Shown piece after piece: positions 51,154-60,205 of a stretch of 64,000 nt of DNA; within the stretch, counting starts at the first letter, position 1; each line of letters starts with the position of its first letter. A program made the translations under genes and the position numbers. The notes below the pieces were generated by a model. It was not told the origin of the DNA, searched no databases, and saw only the letters and a program-made list of their open reading frames with translations. The DNA is from an uncultured Phascolarctobacterium sp. (GTDB lineage Bacteria; Bacillota; Negativicutes; Acidaminococcales; Acidaminococcaceae), in NCBI GenBank assembly GCA_900757795.1, contig CAAEPE010000036.1, forward strand, positions 7,956 through 71,955, in the 5' to 3' direction.

Positions 51154-52392
51154 TTGTTTAATTATCAAGCTATTGAAGCGGCAGCTTTGGCTGAGGTTGC
51201 CAAACACACTCCGGAGCTGGAGGCGACAGCTCTTTATAACACAGAAAAGGTTATCACTGCTTTCCGCAATAACATGGTCAGCGATTATTATTTAAAGCCT
51301 ACCACCGGTTACGGTTACAGTGACGTGGGCCGCGATACTTTAGATTTAATTTATGCAGAAATCTTTAAAACGGAAGCTGCTTTGGTGCGCTCTCAATTTG
51401 TCAGCGGCACTCACGCTTTGGCTGTGGCATTGCTGGGCAATCTGCATCCTGGCGACGAGCTGATTGGCTTAACCGGCACGCCTTATGATACTATGCAGTC
51501 AATTATCGGTTATCCGGTAAAAACTAAAGGCAGCTTGGTAGATTTGGGCATTACTTATAAAGAACTGCCCATGACCGGCGGTCACGTTGATTTAAATGCA
51601 GTGAAAAAAGCTGTTACCGAAAAAACCACTATGGTGCATATTCAGCGTTCCTGCGGTTACAGCAGCGTGCGCAATACAATAAGCGTGGAAGAAATTGGCC
51701 GTATTATTAAAGCAGCCAAGGAAGCCAATCCTAATGTAATTTGTTTCGTAGATAATTGCTATGGCGAATTTATAGATAAGCAGGAGCCAACAGAAGTTGG
51801 CGCAGATATTATGGCCGGCTCGCTGATTAAAAATTTGGGCGGCGGTTTTGCGCCTACGGGCGGTTATATTGTAGGTCGTCAGGATTTGGTGGAGAACGCT
51901 TCTTACCGTTTAACCGCTCCCGGTTTGGGCGGAGAAATGGGCGCAACCTTGGGCGACACCCAGCGCGAATTTTATCAAGGCTTGTTTTTGGCGCCCCATG
52001 TAGTTATGCAGGCTGTCAAAACCGCTGTTTTTGCGGCAGCCGTGTTTAAAAGCATGGGTTATGCTGTTAAACCACAGCCGGAGGATAAACGCAGCGATAT
52101 TATTCAGGCTATTACCTTGGAAAGCAAGCGTCGTTTGTGCGATTTCTGTATCGCTATTCAAAGTAATTCTCCCGTGGATGCGCACGTGGAGCCGGTTCCG
52201 GCGCCGCTACCAGGTTATCAGGATGATATCGTCATGGCAGCCGGTACTTTTGTGCAGGGCGCTTCCATTGAATTGAGCGCCGACGGCCCCTGCCGCGAGC
52301 CTTACAACGTCTTTTTCCAAGGCGGCTTGACCTTTGAGCACGGCCGCTTGGCAATTATGGCGGCTGCTCAGCGCGTAGGAGCCAAAGATTAA
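51154..52392 (+). CDS. PLP-dependent methionine gamma-lyase-like protein (YnbB family)
   Basis: A 412-residue fold-type I PLP enzyme of the 'aluminium resistance' group related to cystathionine beta-lyase. The PLP lysine lies in AGSLIKNLGGGFAPTGGYIVG. RSQFVSGTHALAVALLGNL binds the phosphate end, and FVDNCYGEF holds the Asp for the pyridine nitrogen. The true substrate is not known for this family. TTG start with AAGGTG upstream. It is paired with hflX, a neighbourhood that is well conserved in Firmicutes. Confidence 0.88.
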   Translation: MFNYQAIEAAALAEVAKHTPELEATALYNTEKVITAFRNNMVSDYYLKPTTGYGYSDVGRDTLDLIYAEIFKTEAALVRSQFVSGTHALAVALLGNLHPGDELIGLTGTPYDTMQSIIGYPVKTKGSLVDLGITYKELPMTGGHVDLNAVKKAVTEKTTMVHIQRSCGYSSVRNTISVEEIGRIIKAAKEANPNVICFVDNCYGEFIDKQEPTEVGADIMAGSLIKNLGGGFAPTGGYIVGRQDLVENASYRLTAPGLGGEMGATLGDTQREFYQGLFLAPHVVMQAVKTAVFAAAVFKSMGYAVKPQPEDKRSDIIQAITLESKRRLCDFCIAIQSNSPVDAHVEPVPAPLPGYQDDIVMAAGTFVQGASIELSADGPCREPYNVFFQGGLTFEHGRLAIMAAAQRVGAKD

Positions 52393-52486
52393 ATTGTATC
52401 AGCCGGCCGGAAGAAATTTTTGCGTAGGAAATAAAAGCTGTCAATAATTTCTGACTGCCATGTTTAATTTCATTAGGGAGCTGATA

Positions 52487-52960
52487 ATGATGAATAATAT
52501 GACCATCTGTAATTATATAGTTGGCTTTTTGGGGACAATCATCGGCGGCATGATTATGCACGCTTCCGCTGCTTTTTCGCTGGCGTTTACGGAGAACGGC
52601 CCTGGACCGGGTTTTTGGCCGTTCAGCTTAGGCTGCGCTATGGCGGCGGCAGCAGTGGTGCTGCTGATTTATACTTTTAGCAACAGAGCGGATTTATCTG
52701 GGCAAAAAGTAACGTTGACTACAGCTGCCAATAAGCGCGTCTATATGATGATGGGTTTGGTAGTTTTGTTTTGCGTGCTGATAAATTTGCTGGGCTTTTA
52801 TCCGGCGTCAGCCGTATTGATTGTTGCCGTAATGCGTCTGTTAGATTACAATGATGTGAAGGGTATTGCCTTGACTACGGTGCTGACCTTGGTATTTATT
52901 TATCTTGTGTTTGGATTTTTGCTGCATACGCAGATGCCCCAATCCATATTTTTATCCTAG
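52487..52960 (+). CDS. tctB: Tripartite tricarboxylate transporter TctB-like small subunit
   Basis: A 157-residue membrane protein with four predicted segments, matching the small subunit of TTT transporters: YIVGFLGTIIGGMIMHASAAFS, the PGPGFWPF loop, and a C-terminal FGFLLHTQMPQSIF. ATG 52487 is favoured by AGGGAG 7 bases upstream over 52460. It lies 12 bases before tctA. Confidence 0.85.
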   Translation: MMNNMTICNYIVGFLGTIIGGMIMHASAAFSLAFTENGPGPGFWPFSLGCAMAAAAVVLLIYTFSNRADLSGQKVTLTTAANKRVYMMMGLVVLFCVLINLLGFYPASAVLIVAVMRLLDYNDVKGIALTTVLTLVFIYLVFGFLLHTQMPQSIFLS

Positions 52961-52972
52961 GAGGTGGCGAGC

Positions 52973-54454
52973 ATGACTGATATTCTTAGTGCGTTGAATA
53001 TGGTTTTAGTGCCTTTAAACCTTTTAGGCTTAATTGTCGGCGTTTTGGTGGGCATTGCCTTTGGCTGTATGCCGGGATTGAGCGTTAATATGGGATTGGC
53101 GCTGCTGTTTCCGCTGGCATTTACCTTTCACGGCATCGGCGGCATTTTAATGCTGTTGGGAATTTACTGCGGCGCAATTTACGGCGGCAGCATCAGCGCT
53201 ATTCTGCTGAAAACTCCCGGCACGCCTGCTTCGGTGGCGACCACGCTGGACGGTTATCCTATGGCTACCAAATTGCGTCAGCCAGGCAGAGCCTTGGGCT
53301 TGTCAACGCTGGCTAGTACCTTTGGCGGGATTTTTAGTACAGTTTGCTTAATTTTATTAGCGCCCCAGCTGGCAAAAGTTGCTTTGCAGTTTTCTAAGCC
53401 GGAATATTTTGCTTTGGCTATTTTTGGCCTCAGTATTATTACCAGCGTTTCTTCAGGCAGCGTTATTAAAGGAATTATGGGCGGCCTTTTGGGTTTATTT
53501 TTGGCGACGGTAGGCATTGACGCCATGACCGGCACTATTCGTTTTACTTTAGATACTACCTATTTATTAGGCGGCGTATCCTTCATTCCTATTTTGATTG
53601 GCGTGTTTGCTTTTGCGCAGGTGCTTGGCAGTATCGAAGATTATTATCACAACGAGCGCAGCGAGCAGCATATGGTTATTGATAGACTTTTGCCGTCGTT
53701 GGCAGATATTAAGCGGGTTTTTGTTACGCTGGTGCGCTCTTCCTTTATCGGTACCTTTATTGGCTGCGTGCCGGGTACGGGCGGCGATATTGCTTCTTTT
53801 GTTTCTTACGACCAAGCTAAACGGTGGTCCAAGCACAGTGCAAATTTTGGCAACGGCGAACCGGAGGGTATTTGCGCTTCGGAAGCAGGCAACAATGCTG
53901 TTTCCGGCGGTGCTTTTATTCCTGTGCTGACGTTGGGCATTCCCGGCGACGGTGCGACTGCCATTATGATGGGGGCGCTTATGGTGCAGGGACTGCAGCC
54001 CGGTCCCTTGCTATTCGTGGAAAAAGCTCCGGACGTTTACGCAATTTTTATCGGTCTCTTGTTAGCCAATATTATTATGGGCATTATGGGCTTTAGCCTC
54101 ATTCGTTTGTTTACCAAGGTTGTGAATGTGCCGTTACATATTTTGCTGCCGATTATTGTGATGATGACCTTTGTAGGCACTTATTCCTATAATAATTCTT
54201 TGAATGATGTTTATTTAATGGTTGTCAGCGGCTTTATAGGCTATTTCCTCAATAAATTAGGCTTTTCTATGTCGGCTATTATTATCGGCATTATTTTAGG
54301 AGGTATGGCGGAGCAAAATTTTGTTGGTTCCTTGATTATGAGCGATGGCAATTTTAATATTTTCTATACCAGACCCTTGTGCTTGTTCTTCTTGGCAGCG
54401 GCAGTTTTATCCTTGCTGTCACCGTTTATCGGCAAATTATTTAAAAAGTTATAA
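52973..54454 (+). CDS. tctA: Tripartite tricarboxylate transporter TctA-like large subunit
   Basis: A 493-residue membrane subunit with about 11-12 segments. Family marks are VGIAFGCMPGLSVNMGLALLFPLAF, IYGGSISAILLKTPGTPASVATTLDGYPM, GCVPGTGGDIASFVSYDQAKR and TLGIPGDGATAIMMGAL. Carries organic acids such as citrate or tartrate with the help of a TctC binding protein, but none lies next to it. ATG 52973 has GGAGGTG upstream; GTG 52964 is less likely. Last gene before a strong terminator. Confidence 0.9.
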   Translation: MTDILSALNMVLVPLNLLGLIVGVLVGIAFGCMPGLSVNMGLALLFPLAFTFHGIGGILMLLGIYCGAIYGGSISAILLKTPGTPASVATTLDGYPMATKLRQPGRALGLSTLASTFGGIFSTVCLILLAPQLAKVALQFSKPEYFALAIFGLSIITSVSSGSVIKGIMGGLLGLFLATVGIDAMTGTIRFTLDTTYLLGGVSFIPILIGVFAFAQVLGSIEDYYHNERSEQHMVIDRLLPSLADIKRVFVTLVRSSFIGTFIGCVPGTGGDIASFVSYDQAKRWSKHSANFGNGEPEGICASEAGNNAVSGGAFIPVLTLGIPGDGATAIMMGALMVQGLQPGPLLFVEKAPDVYAIFIGLLLANIIMGIMGFSLIRLFTKVVNVPLHILLPIIVMMTFVGTYSYNNSLNDVYLMVVSGFIGYFLNKLGFSMSAIIIGIILGGMAEQNFVGSLIMSDGNFNIFYTRPLCLFFLAAAVLSLLSPFIGKLFKKL

Positions 54455-54488
54455 CAGATTAGCTTATTATTGCTTAAATATAATTTAT

Positions 54489-54524
54489 ACAACCTGTTGC
54501 TTAGTGGCGACAGGTTGTTTTTTT
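54489..54524 (+). terminator. Terminator of the long operon (after tctA)
   Basis: ACAACCTGTTGC (54489-54500) pairs with GCGACAGGTTGT (54507-54518, one G-T wobble), then a run of T. Confidence 0.93.
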
Positions 54525-54545
54525 GAAATTTATTTTTTGTTTTCG

Positions 54546-54574
54546 TTGCCAAGGTTTTGTGAAAGGTGTATAAT
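54546..54574 (+). promoter_or_regulatory. Promoter of the TRAP transporter operon
   Basis: TTGCCA (54546-54551), 17-base spacer, TATAAT (54569-54574), 50 bases before the ATG. Confidence 0.75.
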
Positions 54575-54623
54575 GTAGCAAATATTGTAACCGTTGTGCA
54601 GCATGGTAGTAAGGAGTTAATTT

Positions 54624-56576
54624 ATGAGTAAACAAGAGGCGACACAAGCAGACTTGGATAAAAAAGCACAGGAGCTTTTGGAAGAGCAAGAGTCAGAAGC
54701 GCGTATGCGCACCTATCAAGGACCGTTAAATAAAATTATCGTAGCGTTGCTATGTATTTGGGCAGCTTTTCAAGTTTATTTCACCACAATAGGAGTTATC
54801 AGTGCTATCAATTTGAGAGCTATGCACTGTATTTTTTTATTACTATTTACGTTTTTGTTGTTCCCTACATATAAAAAAGAAAAACGTTTGCGCACAATGC
54901 CGCCGGTGTGGGATATGGTGCTAATACTTTTAGGCGTTGGTAGTTTTGGCTATTTAATTTTGAATTATGAGCGTATTGCTATGACGGGCGGGCGTATTGA
55001 TATCCACGAAATATTGATTGCCGGGACGGCGCTTTTAGTAGTTTTTGAAGCAGCTCGTCGCGCTTCGGGAAATTTAGCTATACTGGCGCTGATATTTTTA
55101 GGTTATAACTGGTTTGGCGAATTTTTGCCGGGATATTTGGGTCATAACGGCTTTACACTCAAACGTGTGCTGATTACACAGTTTTGGGGTACCCAAGGCG
55201 TATTAGGCACCGGTATCGGCGTATCTGCCACTTATATCTTTCTGTTCGTTTTATTTGGTGCGTATTTAAAGTACAGCGGCTTTTCCAAATTTATCAACGA
55301 TTTTTCGCTGACCTTGGTTGGTCAAACTCCAGGCGGTCCGGCGAAGGTTGCTGTTTTGGCTTCCGGCTTGATGGGCATGATTAATGGCTCGGCAGTAGCC
55401 AACGTTGCTACCACCGGTACCATAACCATTCCCTTGATGAAGCAGACAGGCTACAAAAAGGAATTTGCCGCAGCCGTAGAGGCTGTTGCGTCTACTGGTG
55501 GTCAGTTCTGCCCGCCGATTATGGGTGCTGTGGGCTTTGTAATGGCGGAATTTTTGGGTATCAGTTATACTAAAGTAATGCTGGCGGCGATTGTTCCCGC
55601 GCTGCTGTATTATGTAGGTTTGCTCATGGCAGTGCATTTTGAGGCTATGAGATTGGGGCTTTCCGGACTTTCCAAGGAAAATATTCCCGACGCTATGAAG
55701 GTAGTCAAAGAGCAAGGTCATTTAGTGCTGCCCTTAGTAATGCTCATAGGCTTAATGTTTGCGGGTTATACGCCGCTTTATGCTGCAGTGTTCTCAATTT
55801 TTGGTACCATTGCCGCCAGCTGGCTGCGCAAAGAAACCCGCATGACACCTCAAATTATTTTAGACGCGACGGTTGAAGGGGCTAAGGGAGCAATTTCCGT
55901 AGGTGTTTGCTGCGTAATTATCGGCGTAATTATCGGCACCGTTACCTTGACCAGCATGGGTCTGAACATGGGTTATTTAATTTTAAATATCGTGGACAAT
56001 AATAATATTTATCTGACGGGATTTTTTGTTATGGTCATGTCTACGATTTTGGGTATGGGCGTTCCCGGTGTGGCCGCCTATGTAATTGTGCAGGCTGTGG
56101 CTGTGCCGGTTTTGATTGATGCCGGCGTGCTGCCGTTAACCAGTCATTTGTTCTGTTTGATTTATGCTTGCCTGTCTAATATTACGCCGCCGGTAGCGAT
56201 AAGCGCTTATGTGGCCAGCGGCATTGCAGGCTCCGACCAGACGAAAACCGGCTTGTGGGCCATGCGTCTAGGTATTATCGGTTTTATTATTCCATTCTTC
56301 TTTTTGGATAATCCGGTGCTTTTGGTGGGCGTGGACGCAAGCGCAACTACGGCTGCATCCTTGTGGGCAGTATTTACGGCCTTGTTAGGTACGGCAGGCT
56401 TGGTTGCCGGTTTGGAAGGCTGGCTTGTAAAGCGCTGCAGCCTTTGGGAAAGGGCTTTGCTAATTGCGCTGGCACCGCTATTGCTATATCCGGGGTTCAT
56501 AACTGACGTTATTGGTATCGCTGTATTTGCGGCCTTGATTGCTTGGCAGCTTATGCGCCGCCATAAAGCTGCTTAA
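54624..56576 (+). CDS. TRAP transporter fused permease (4TM/12TM)
   Basis: A 650-residue integral membrane protein combining the small (DctQ-like, about residues 30-190) and the large (DctM-like, ~190-640) TRAP subunits, as is usual for TAXI-type systems. Marks are SGLMGMINGSAVANVATTGTITIPLMKQTGY, CPPIMGAVGFVMAEFLGISY and GMGVPGVAAYVIV. It moves organic acids or amino-acid-like solutes with Na+; the substrate is unknown. The TAXI binding protein follows in the same operon. AAGGAG precedes the ATG. Confidence 0.93.
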   Translation: MSKQEATQADLDKKAQELLEEQESEARMRTYQGPLNKIIVALLCIWAAFQVYFTTIGVISAINLRAMHCIFLLLFTFLLFPTYKKEKRLRTMPPVWDMVLILLGVGSFGYLILNYERIAMTGGRIDIHEILIAGTALLVVFEAARRASGNLAILALIFLGYNWFGEFLPGYLGHNGFTLKRVLITQFWGTQGVLGTGIGVSATYIFLFVLFGAYLKYSGFSKFINDFSLTLVGQTPGGPAKVAVLASGLMGMINGSAVANVATTGTITIPLMKQTGYKKEFAAAVEAVASTGGQFCPPIMGAVGFVMAEFLGISYTKVMLAAIVPALLYYVGLLMAVHFEAMRLGLSGLSKENIPDAMKVVKEQGHLVLPLVMLIGLMFAGYTPLYAAVFSIFGTIAASWLRKETRMTPQIILDATVEGAKGAISVGVCCVIIGVIIGTVTLTSMGLNMGYLILNIVDNNNIYLTGFFVMVMSTILGMGVPGVAAYVIVQAVAVPVLIDAGVLPLTSHLFCLIYACLSNITPPVAISAYVASGIAGSDQTKTGLWAMRLGIIGFIIPFFFLDNPVLLVGVDASATTAASLWAVFTALLGTAGLVAGLEGWLVKRCSLWERALLIALAPLLLYPGFITDVIGIAVFAALIAWQLMRRHKAA

Positions 56577-56643
56577 ATTTTGTTTATCTATGATTTTTTT
56601 AGAAAATCATACAATAAAAATTAAAAATAAGGGAGAGAAAAAA

Positions 56644-57648
56644 ATGAAAAAAATATCTGTGCTCAAACGTATGGCATGTGCAGCCTTGGCTCTTACCATG
56701 CTGGCAGGTGTAGTTGCCGGCTGCGGCGGCGAAAAAAAGGAAGCTGCCAAAGCTCCTGCTAAGGTAGTAAAAATTAATTTTCCTACTGCCGGTGCTTCCG
56801 GTGCGCTGTATGCTGTTGGAGCTGCCATTACTAATAATTGGACGAAAAATGTTCCCGGCGTGCAGGCTGCCAGCCAAGCCTCTGCAGGCGGCATTGCTAA
56901 TTTAAACATGGTTTCTAATAACGAAGCGCAGGTTTCCATTGCTATTAGTTCCAATGTGCTGCAATGTTTACAAGGCACCGACAGCTTTAAGGATCACGCT
57001 TATAAGGATTTGAAGGTTATCGGCGGCTTGTACATGAATCCTAATCAAGTAGTTGCTACCAACAAATCCGGCATTCAAACCTTGGCTGACGTTAAAGGCA
57101 AGCACTTTGCCGTAGCTGCTGCCGGCTCTTCCGTTTATAACGAATGCCAAAATCATTTCACTACTGTAGGAATGAAATTCCCTGAAGATATTAGAACCGA
57201 ATTGATTGCTTTCGGCCCCGCTGCCGATATGCTGCAAAACGGTACCTTGGACGGCGCTTGGATTATGTCCGGTGCTCCGGCAGCTGCTGTTTCTCAAGCC
57301 TTAACATCAGGCTGTCATTTGGTTAATATTGACGATAAAACTATTGCTGCTTTGCAAGCTAAATATCCTTGGTATGCAAAATATACTATTCCGGCAAAAA
57401 CTTATCCTAACCAAGATAAGGATGTGCAAACCTCTGCTATCAAAATGGTAATGTTCTGCCGCCACGATTTGAGCGACGATACTGTTTATCAGTTGACTAA
57501 ATCTTTTTGGGAGCACATTGACGAGCTGGGTAAGGCACAGAAAAATTTGAAAGGCTTAAAGCCTGCCGACGCTGTTAAAGATATTGCCAACCTGCCCCTG
57601 CATCCCGGTGCTGCCAAATATTATAAAGAAATAGGCGTAATCAAATAA
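56644..57648 (+). CDS. TAXI-family TRAP transporter solute-binding lipoprotein
   Basis: A 334-residue periplasmic binding protein. A signal peptide with lipobox VVAGCGG (Cys about residue 24) is followed by the TAXI-type domain: FPTAGASGALYAVGAAITNNWTKNVPGVQ, LADVKGKHFAVAAAGSSVYNE and LDGAWIMSGAPAAAV. ATG 56644 (GGGAGAG upstream) lies 68 bases after the permease. Delivers a ligand, possibly glutamate or a related acid, to the fused permease. The ligand is inferred from the family only. Confidence 0.92.
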   Translation: MKKISVLKRMACAALALTMLAGVVAGCGGEKKEAAKAPAKVVKINFPTAGASGALYAVGAAITNNWTKNVPGVQAASQASAGGIANLNMVSNNEAQVSIAISSNVLQCLQGTDSFKDHAYKDLKVIGGLYMNPNQVVATNKSGIQTLADVKGKHFAVAAAGSSVYNECQNHFTTVGMKFPEDIRTELIAFGPAADMLQNGTLDGAWIMSGAPAAAVSQALTSGCHLVNIDDKTIAALQAKYPWYAKYTIPAKTYPNQDKDVQTSAIKMVMFCRHDLSDDTVYQLTKSFWEHIDELGKAQKNLKGLKPADAVKDIANLPLHPGAAKYYKEIGVIK

Positions 57649-57659
57649 AAGCCTTCCGC

Positions 57660-57694
57660 AAAATCCTGACTGTTAACTTAGTCAGGATTTTTTT
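57660..57694 (+). terminator. Terminator after the TAXI gene
   Basis: AAAATCCTGACT (57660-57671) pairs with AGTCAGGATTTT (57680-57691), then T residues. Confidence 0.92.
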
Positions 57695-57721
57695 ATTTTT
57701 GCTGTGTTTTTGAAATATACG

Positions 57722-57807
57722 TGTATACATTTTTCATAACTATTGTTGTATTACTGTATACATGCTATAATGTCAATTGTGTTCAGAAGTTAAAAAACAG
57801 AACACAA
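57722..57807. promoter_or_regulatory. Palindrome-rich regulatory region and promoter of the AGCS symporter
   Basis: The promoter is TTGTTG (57743-57748), 17 bases, TATAAT (57766-57771) preceded by an extended TG. Two identical palindromes TGTATACA lie at 57722-57729 and 57755-57762, 33 bases apart. A perfect inverted repeat TTGTGTTC (57777-57784) / GAACACAA (57800-57807) covers the expected start of transcription. This looks like a controlled promoter with two kinds of operator. Confidence 0.6.
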
Positions 57808-57846
57808 AATTAATTTTTTTATGATAAAATGAAGGGGAGTTGTAAC

Positions 57847-59235
57847 ATGGTAGATTTTTTAAATGCGTTTGACAGTTTAGTTTGGGGTCCGCCCCTAATG
57901 ATTTTGTTGATTGGCACCGGCATTATGCTGACGCTTCGTTTGGGGCTTTTGCAGGTAACAAAATTACCCATGGCTTTAAAGCTTATCTTTTTCGCCCGCA
58001 GTAACGGCAGCGGCGATGTAAGCAGCTTTCAGGCTTTATGTACCGCTTTGGCGGCTACAGTAGGTACAGGTAACATTGTTGGTGTAGCAACCGCTGTTAA
58101 GGCCGGCGGCCCGGGCGCTTTGTTTTGGATGTGGATTGCCGCTTTCTTCGGCATGGCTACCAAATACGCAGAATGTCTGTTGGCTGTAAAATATCGTCAG
58201 GTTGATGCTGACGGCAATGTTTCCGGCGGTCCCATGTACTATATTGAGCAGGGCTTGGGCAAATCCTACAAACCGCTGGCAATTATGTTTGCAGTTTTCG
58301 GTGTTATGACCGCCTGCTTAGGCACTGGTACTTTTACGCAAGTAAATTCCATTACTTCTATTGTTAATGTTTCCTTTGACGTTCCGGAAGTTTATACTGC
58401 TATCGTTTTAACTCTGTTGGTTGCGGCAACCACCATCGGTGGTTTAAAATCTATCGCTAATGTTGCCAGCAAGATAGTTCCTTTCATGGCAGTTTTGTAT
58501 GTTGTCTGCTCCGTTGCGGTTTTGGCTTTCTATGCGGATAAAATTCCCGCAGCTATTCAATTAGTTATCGACAGTGCTTTCACTACTACCGCTGCTACTG
58601 GCGGTTTCTTGGGCGCAAGCGTAATGCTGGCAATGCGCAGCGGCGTTGCCCGCGGCATTTTCTCCAACGAAGCCGGCTTAGGCTCTGCTCCTATTGTTGC
58701 GGCTGCCGCTAAAACCAAATGGGCTGCCGAGCAAGGTCTTGTTTCTATGACCGGTACCTTTATCGATACCATCATTATCTGTACTATGACCGGCTTGACC
58801 CTGGTTGCCAGCGGCGTTTGGTGCGGCGATTTGAACGGTGCAGCTATGACTGAGGCTGCTTTCGCAGGTGCTTTCCCGATGGTTGCTAAATATATGCTGA
58901 CCGCAGGCTTGGTACTGTTTGCTTTCACCACTATTATTGGCTGGAACTATTACGGCGAACGTTGTGTAGAATATCTCTGCGGCGTAAAAGGCATTATGCC
59001 TTATCGTATTGCTTACATTATTTTGGTAGGCTTGGGCGCTTTCTTGAAGCTGGAAGTAATTTGGATTATTGCCGATATCGTGAATGGCTTAATGGCTTTC
59101 CCGAACCTTATTGCCTTAGTTGGCTTAAGCGGTGTTGTAGTTGCAGAAAGCAAGCGTTATTTTGAATATATTAGTAAACGTCAAGGCAGAAAGCAAAATA
59201 TCAAAAATATTAGAAATAGTTCTGCTAACGCCTAA
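57847..59235 (+). CDS. Alanine/glycine:cation symporter family protein (AGCS)
   Basis: A 462-residue Na+- or H+-coupled amino acid symporter with about 11 membrane segments. Family motifs are ALAATVGTGNIVGVATAVKAGGPGALFWMW, GGPMYYIEQGLG, RSGVARGIFSNEAGLGSAPI and GWNYYGERCVEYL. Substrates are usually alanine or glycine. ATG 57847 with GGGGAG 7 bases upstream is preferred over ATG 57829. A single-gene unit with an elaborate promoter. Confidence 0.93.
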   Translation: MVDFLNAFDSLVWGPPLMILLIGTGIMLTLRLGLLQVTKLPMALKLIFFARSNGSGDVSSFQALCTALAATVGTGNIVGVATAVKAGGPGALFWMWIAAFFGMATKYAECLLAVKYRQVDADGNVSGGPMYYIEQGLGKSYKPLAIMFAVFGVMTACLGTGTFTQVNSITSIVNVSFDVPEVYTAIVLTLLVAATTIGGLKSIANVASKIVPFMAVLYVVCSVAVLAFYADKIPAAIQLVIDSAFTTTAATGGFLGASVMLAMRSGVARGIFSNEAGLGSAPIVAAAAKTKWAAEQGLVSMTGTFIDTIIICTMTGLTLVASGVWCGDLNGAAMTEAAFAGAFPMVAKYMLTAGLVLFAFTTIIGWNYYGERCVEYLCGVKGIMPYRIAYIILVGLGAFLKLEVIWIIADIVNGLMAFPNLIALVGLSGVVVAESKRYFEYISKRQGRKQNIKNIRNSSANA

Positions 59236-59261
59236 AAAATGCGTTGGACGCAAATAAATAG

Positions 59262-59290
59262 TTGACACAAAGTTTACATTGTGGTATCAT
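59262..59290 (+). promoter_or_regulatory. Promoter of infC-rpmI-rplT
   Basis: TTGACA (59262-59267), 17-base spacer, TATCAT (59285-59290). Confidence 0.85.
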
Positions 59291-59296
59291 ATTCGA

Positions 59297-59436
59297 GTAA
59301 CAAAGCAGAAGCCTCCCGCTTCTCACCTTGCGGTCACACTCGACAGGGTTGGATATGATATTTTTCGGCGGGTGGATTTATTCTGCCCGCTTTTATATTT
59401 TGTAAGCAGTAAGCTTACCTGGTGTCCTTGGAGGTG
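59297..59436 (+). promoter_or_regulatory. infC leader RNA, probable L20-type autoregulatory leader with terminator
   Basis: About 140 bases of leader. Early on AGAAGC-CTCCC-GCTTCT can form a hairpin (near 59308-59326). Further down GCGGGTGG (59368-59375) pairs with CTGCCCGC (59383-59390) and is followed by TTTTATATTTT, a terminator ahead of the coding region. In Bacillus the same operon is controlled by L20 through premature termination in its leader, and this arrangement fits. Confidence 0.75.
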
Positions 59437-59443
59437 AATTGTC

Positions 59444-59962
59444 ATAGCAAAAGAAAGCTTGCGTATCAACGAAGAAATTCGTGCCCGTGAAGTGCGTGTT
59501 ATTACTGCTGATGGCGAACAGCTTGGTATTATGTCCGGTCGTGCAGCCCAACAACTGGCAGTGGAAAGACATTTAGATTTGGTAGAGATTGCTCCCACAG
59601 CGAAACCGCCCGTGTGCAAGATTATGGATTACGGCAAGTATCGTTACGAGCAACAAAAACGTGAAAAGGAAGCCCGTAAAAAGCAAAAAACCTTCGACAT
59701 TAAAGAAGTTAAGCTGCGTCCCGGTATCGAAGACCATGACTTTAACGTTAAGTACAAGAATGCCGTTCGCTTCCTGGAAGATGGCGACAAAGTAAAAGTC
59801 ACCATTATGTTCCGCGGACGCGAGCTGTCCCATCCTGAGCTTGGCGAAGTACTGCTGAATAAAATGGCACAGCAGTTAAAAGAAGTTGCCGTTGTAGAAA
59901 GAGTACCCAAATTAGAAGGCAAAAACATGATTATGATTGTTGCGCCAAAACCTGCTAAATAA
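59444..59962 (+). CDS. infC: Translation initiation factor IF-3, probable AUA start
   Basis: A 172-residue IF-3: AKESLRINEEIRAREVRVITADGEQLGIM, VEIAPTAKPPVCKIMDYGKY, and the C-domain VTIMFRGRELSHPELGEVLL. No ATG, GTG or TTG lies at the expected position. The frame is closed by TGA 59435-59437, then reads ATT GTC ATA GCA. Ribosome site GGAGG (59430-59434) is 9 bases from ATA 59444 but only 3 from ATT 59438, so ATA is the best start. A TTG at 59459 would remove conserved residues. Rare start codons in infC allow IF-3 to control its own synthesis. Confidence 0.9.
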   Translation: MAKESLRINEEIRAREVRVITADGEQLGIMSGRAAQQLAVERHLDLVEIAPTAKPPVCKIMDYGKYRYEQQKREKEARKKQKTFDIKEVKLRPGIEDHDFNVKYKNAVRFLEDGDKVKVTIMFRGRELSHPELGEVLLNKMAQQLKEVAVVERVPKLEGKNMIMIVAPKPAK

Positions 59963-59979
59963 TAGAGGAGGAAATCACA

Positions 59980-60177
59980 ATGCCGAAAATGAAAACCCGT
60001 AGAGCTGCTGCAAAGCGCTTCAAGAAAACCGCTTCTGGTGAATTCAAACATTTTAAAAACTTTAAGAGCCACATTCTCGAACATAAATCTCCTGCACGTA
60101 AGAGAAACCTGCGTAAAGCAGCTCTGGTTCACAAGACTGATAAAGAGCATGTAGCAAAGATGCTCCCGTATGCATAA
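59980..60177 (+). CDS. rpmI: 50S ribosomal protein L35
   Basis: A 65-residue large-subunit protein with the typical MPKMKTRRAAAKRFKKT start and the Arg/Lys-rich KSPARKRNLRKA centre. AGGAGG precedes the ATG. Middle gene of infC-rpmI-rplT. Confidence 0.98.
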   Translation: MPKMKTRRAAAKRFKKTASGEFKHFKNFKSHILEHKSPARKRNLRKAALVHKTDKEHVAKMLPYA

Positions 60178-60205
60178 TTAAGAGATTTAAAGGAGGAGAT
60201 TACAA

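Noticed and set aside
59297..59436. T-box riboswitch in the infC leader
   Set aside because: No T-box core sequence seen; structure and position fit the L20 leader better.
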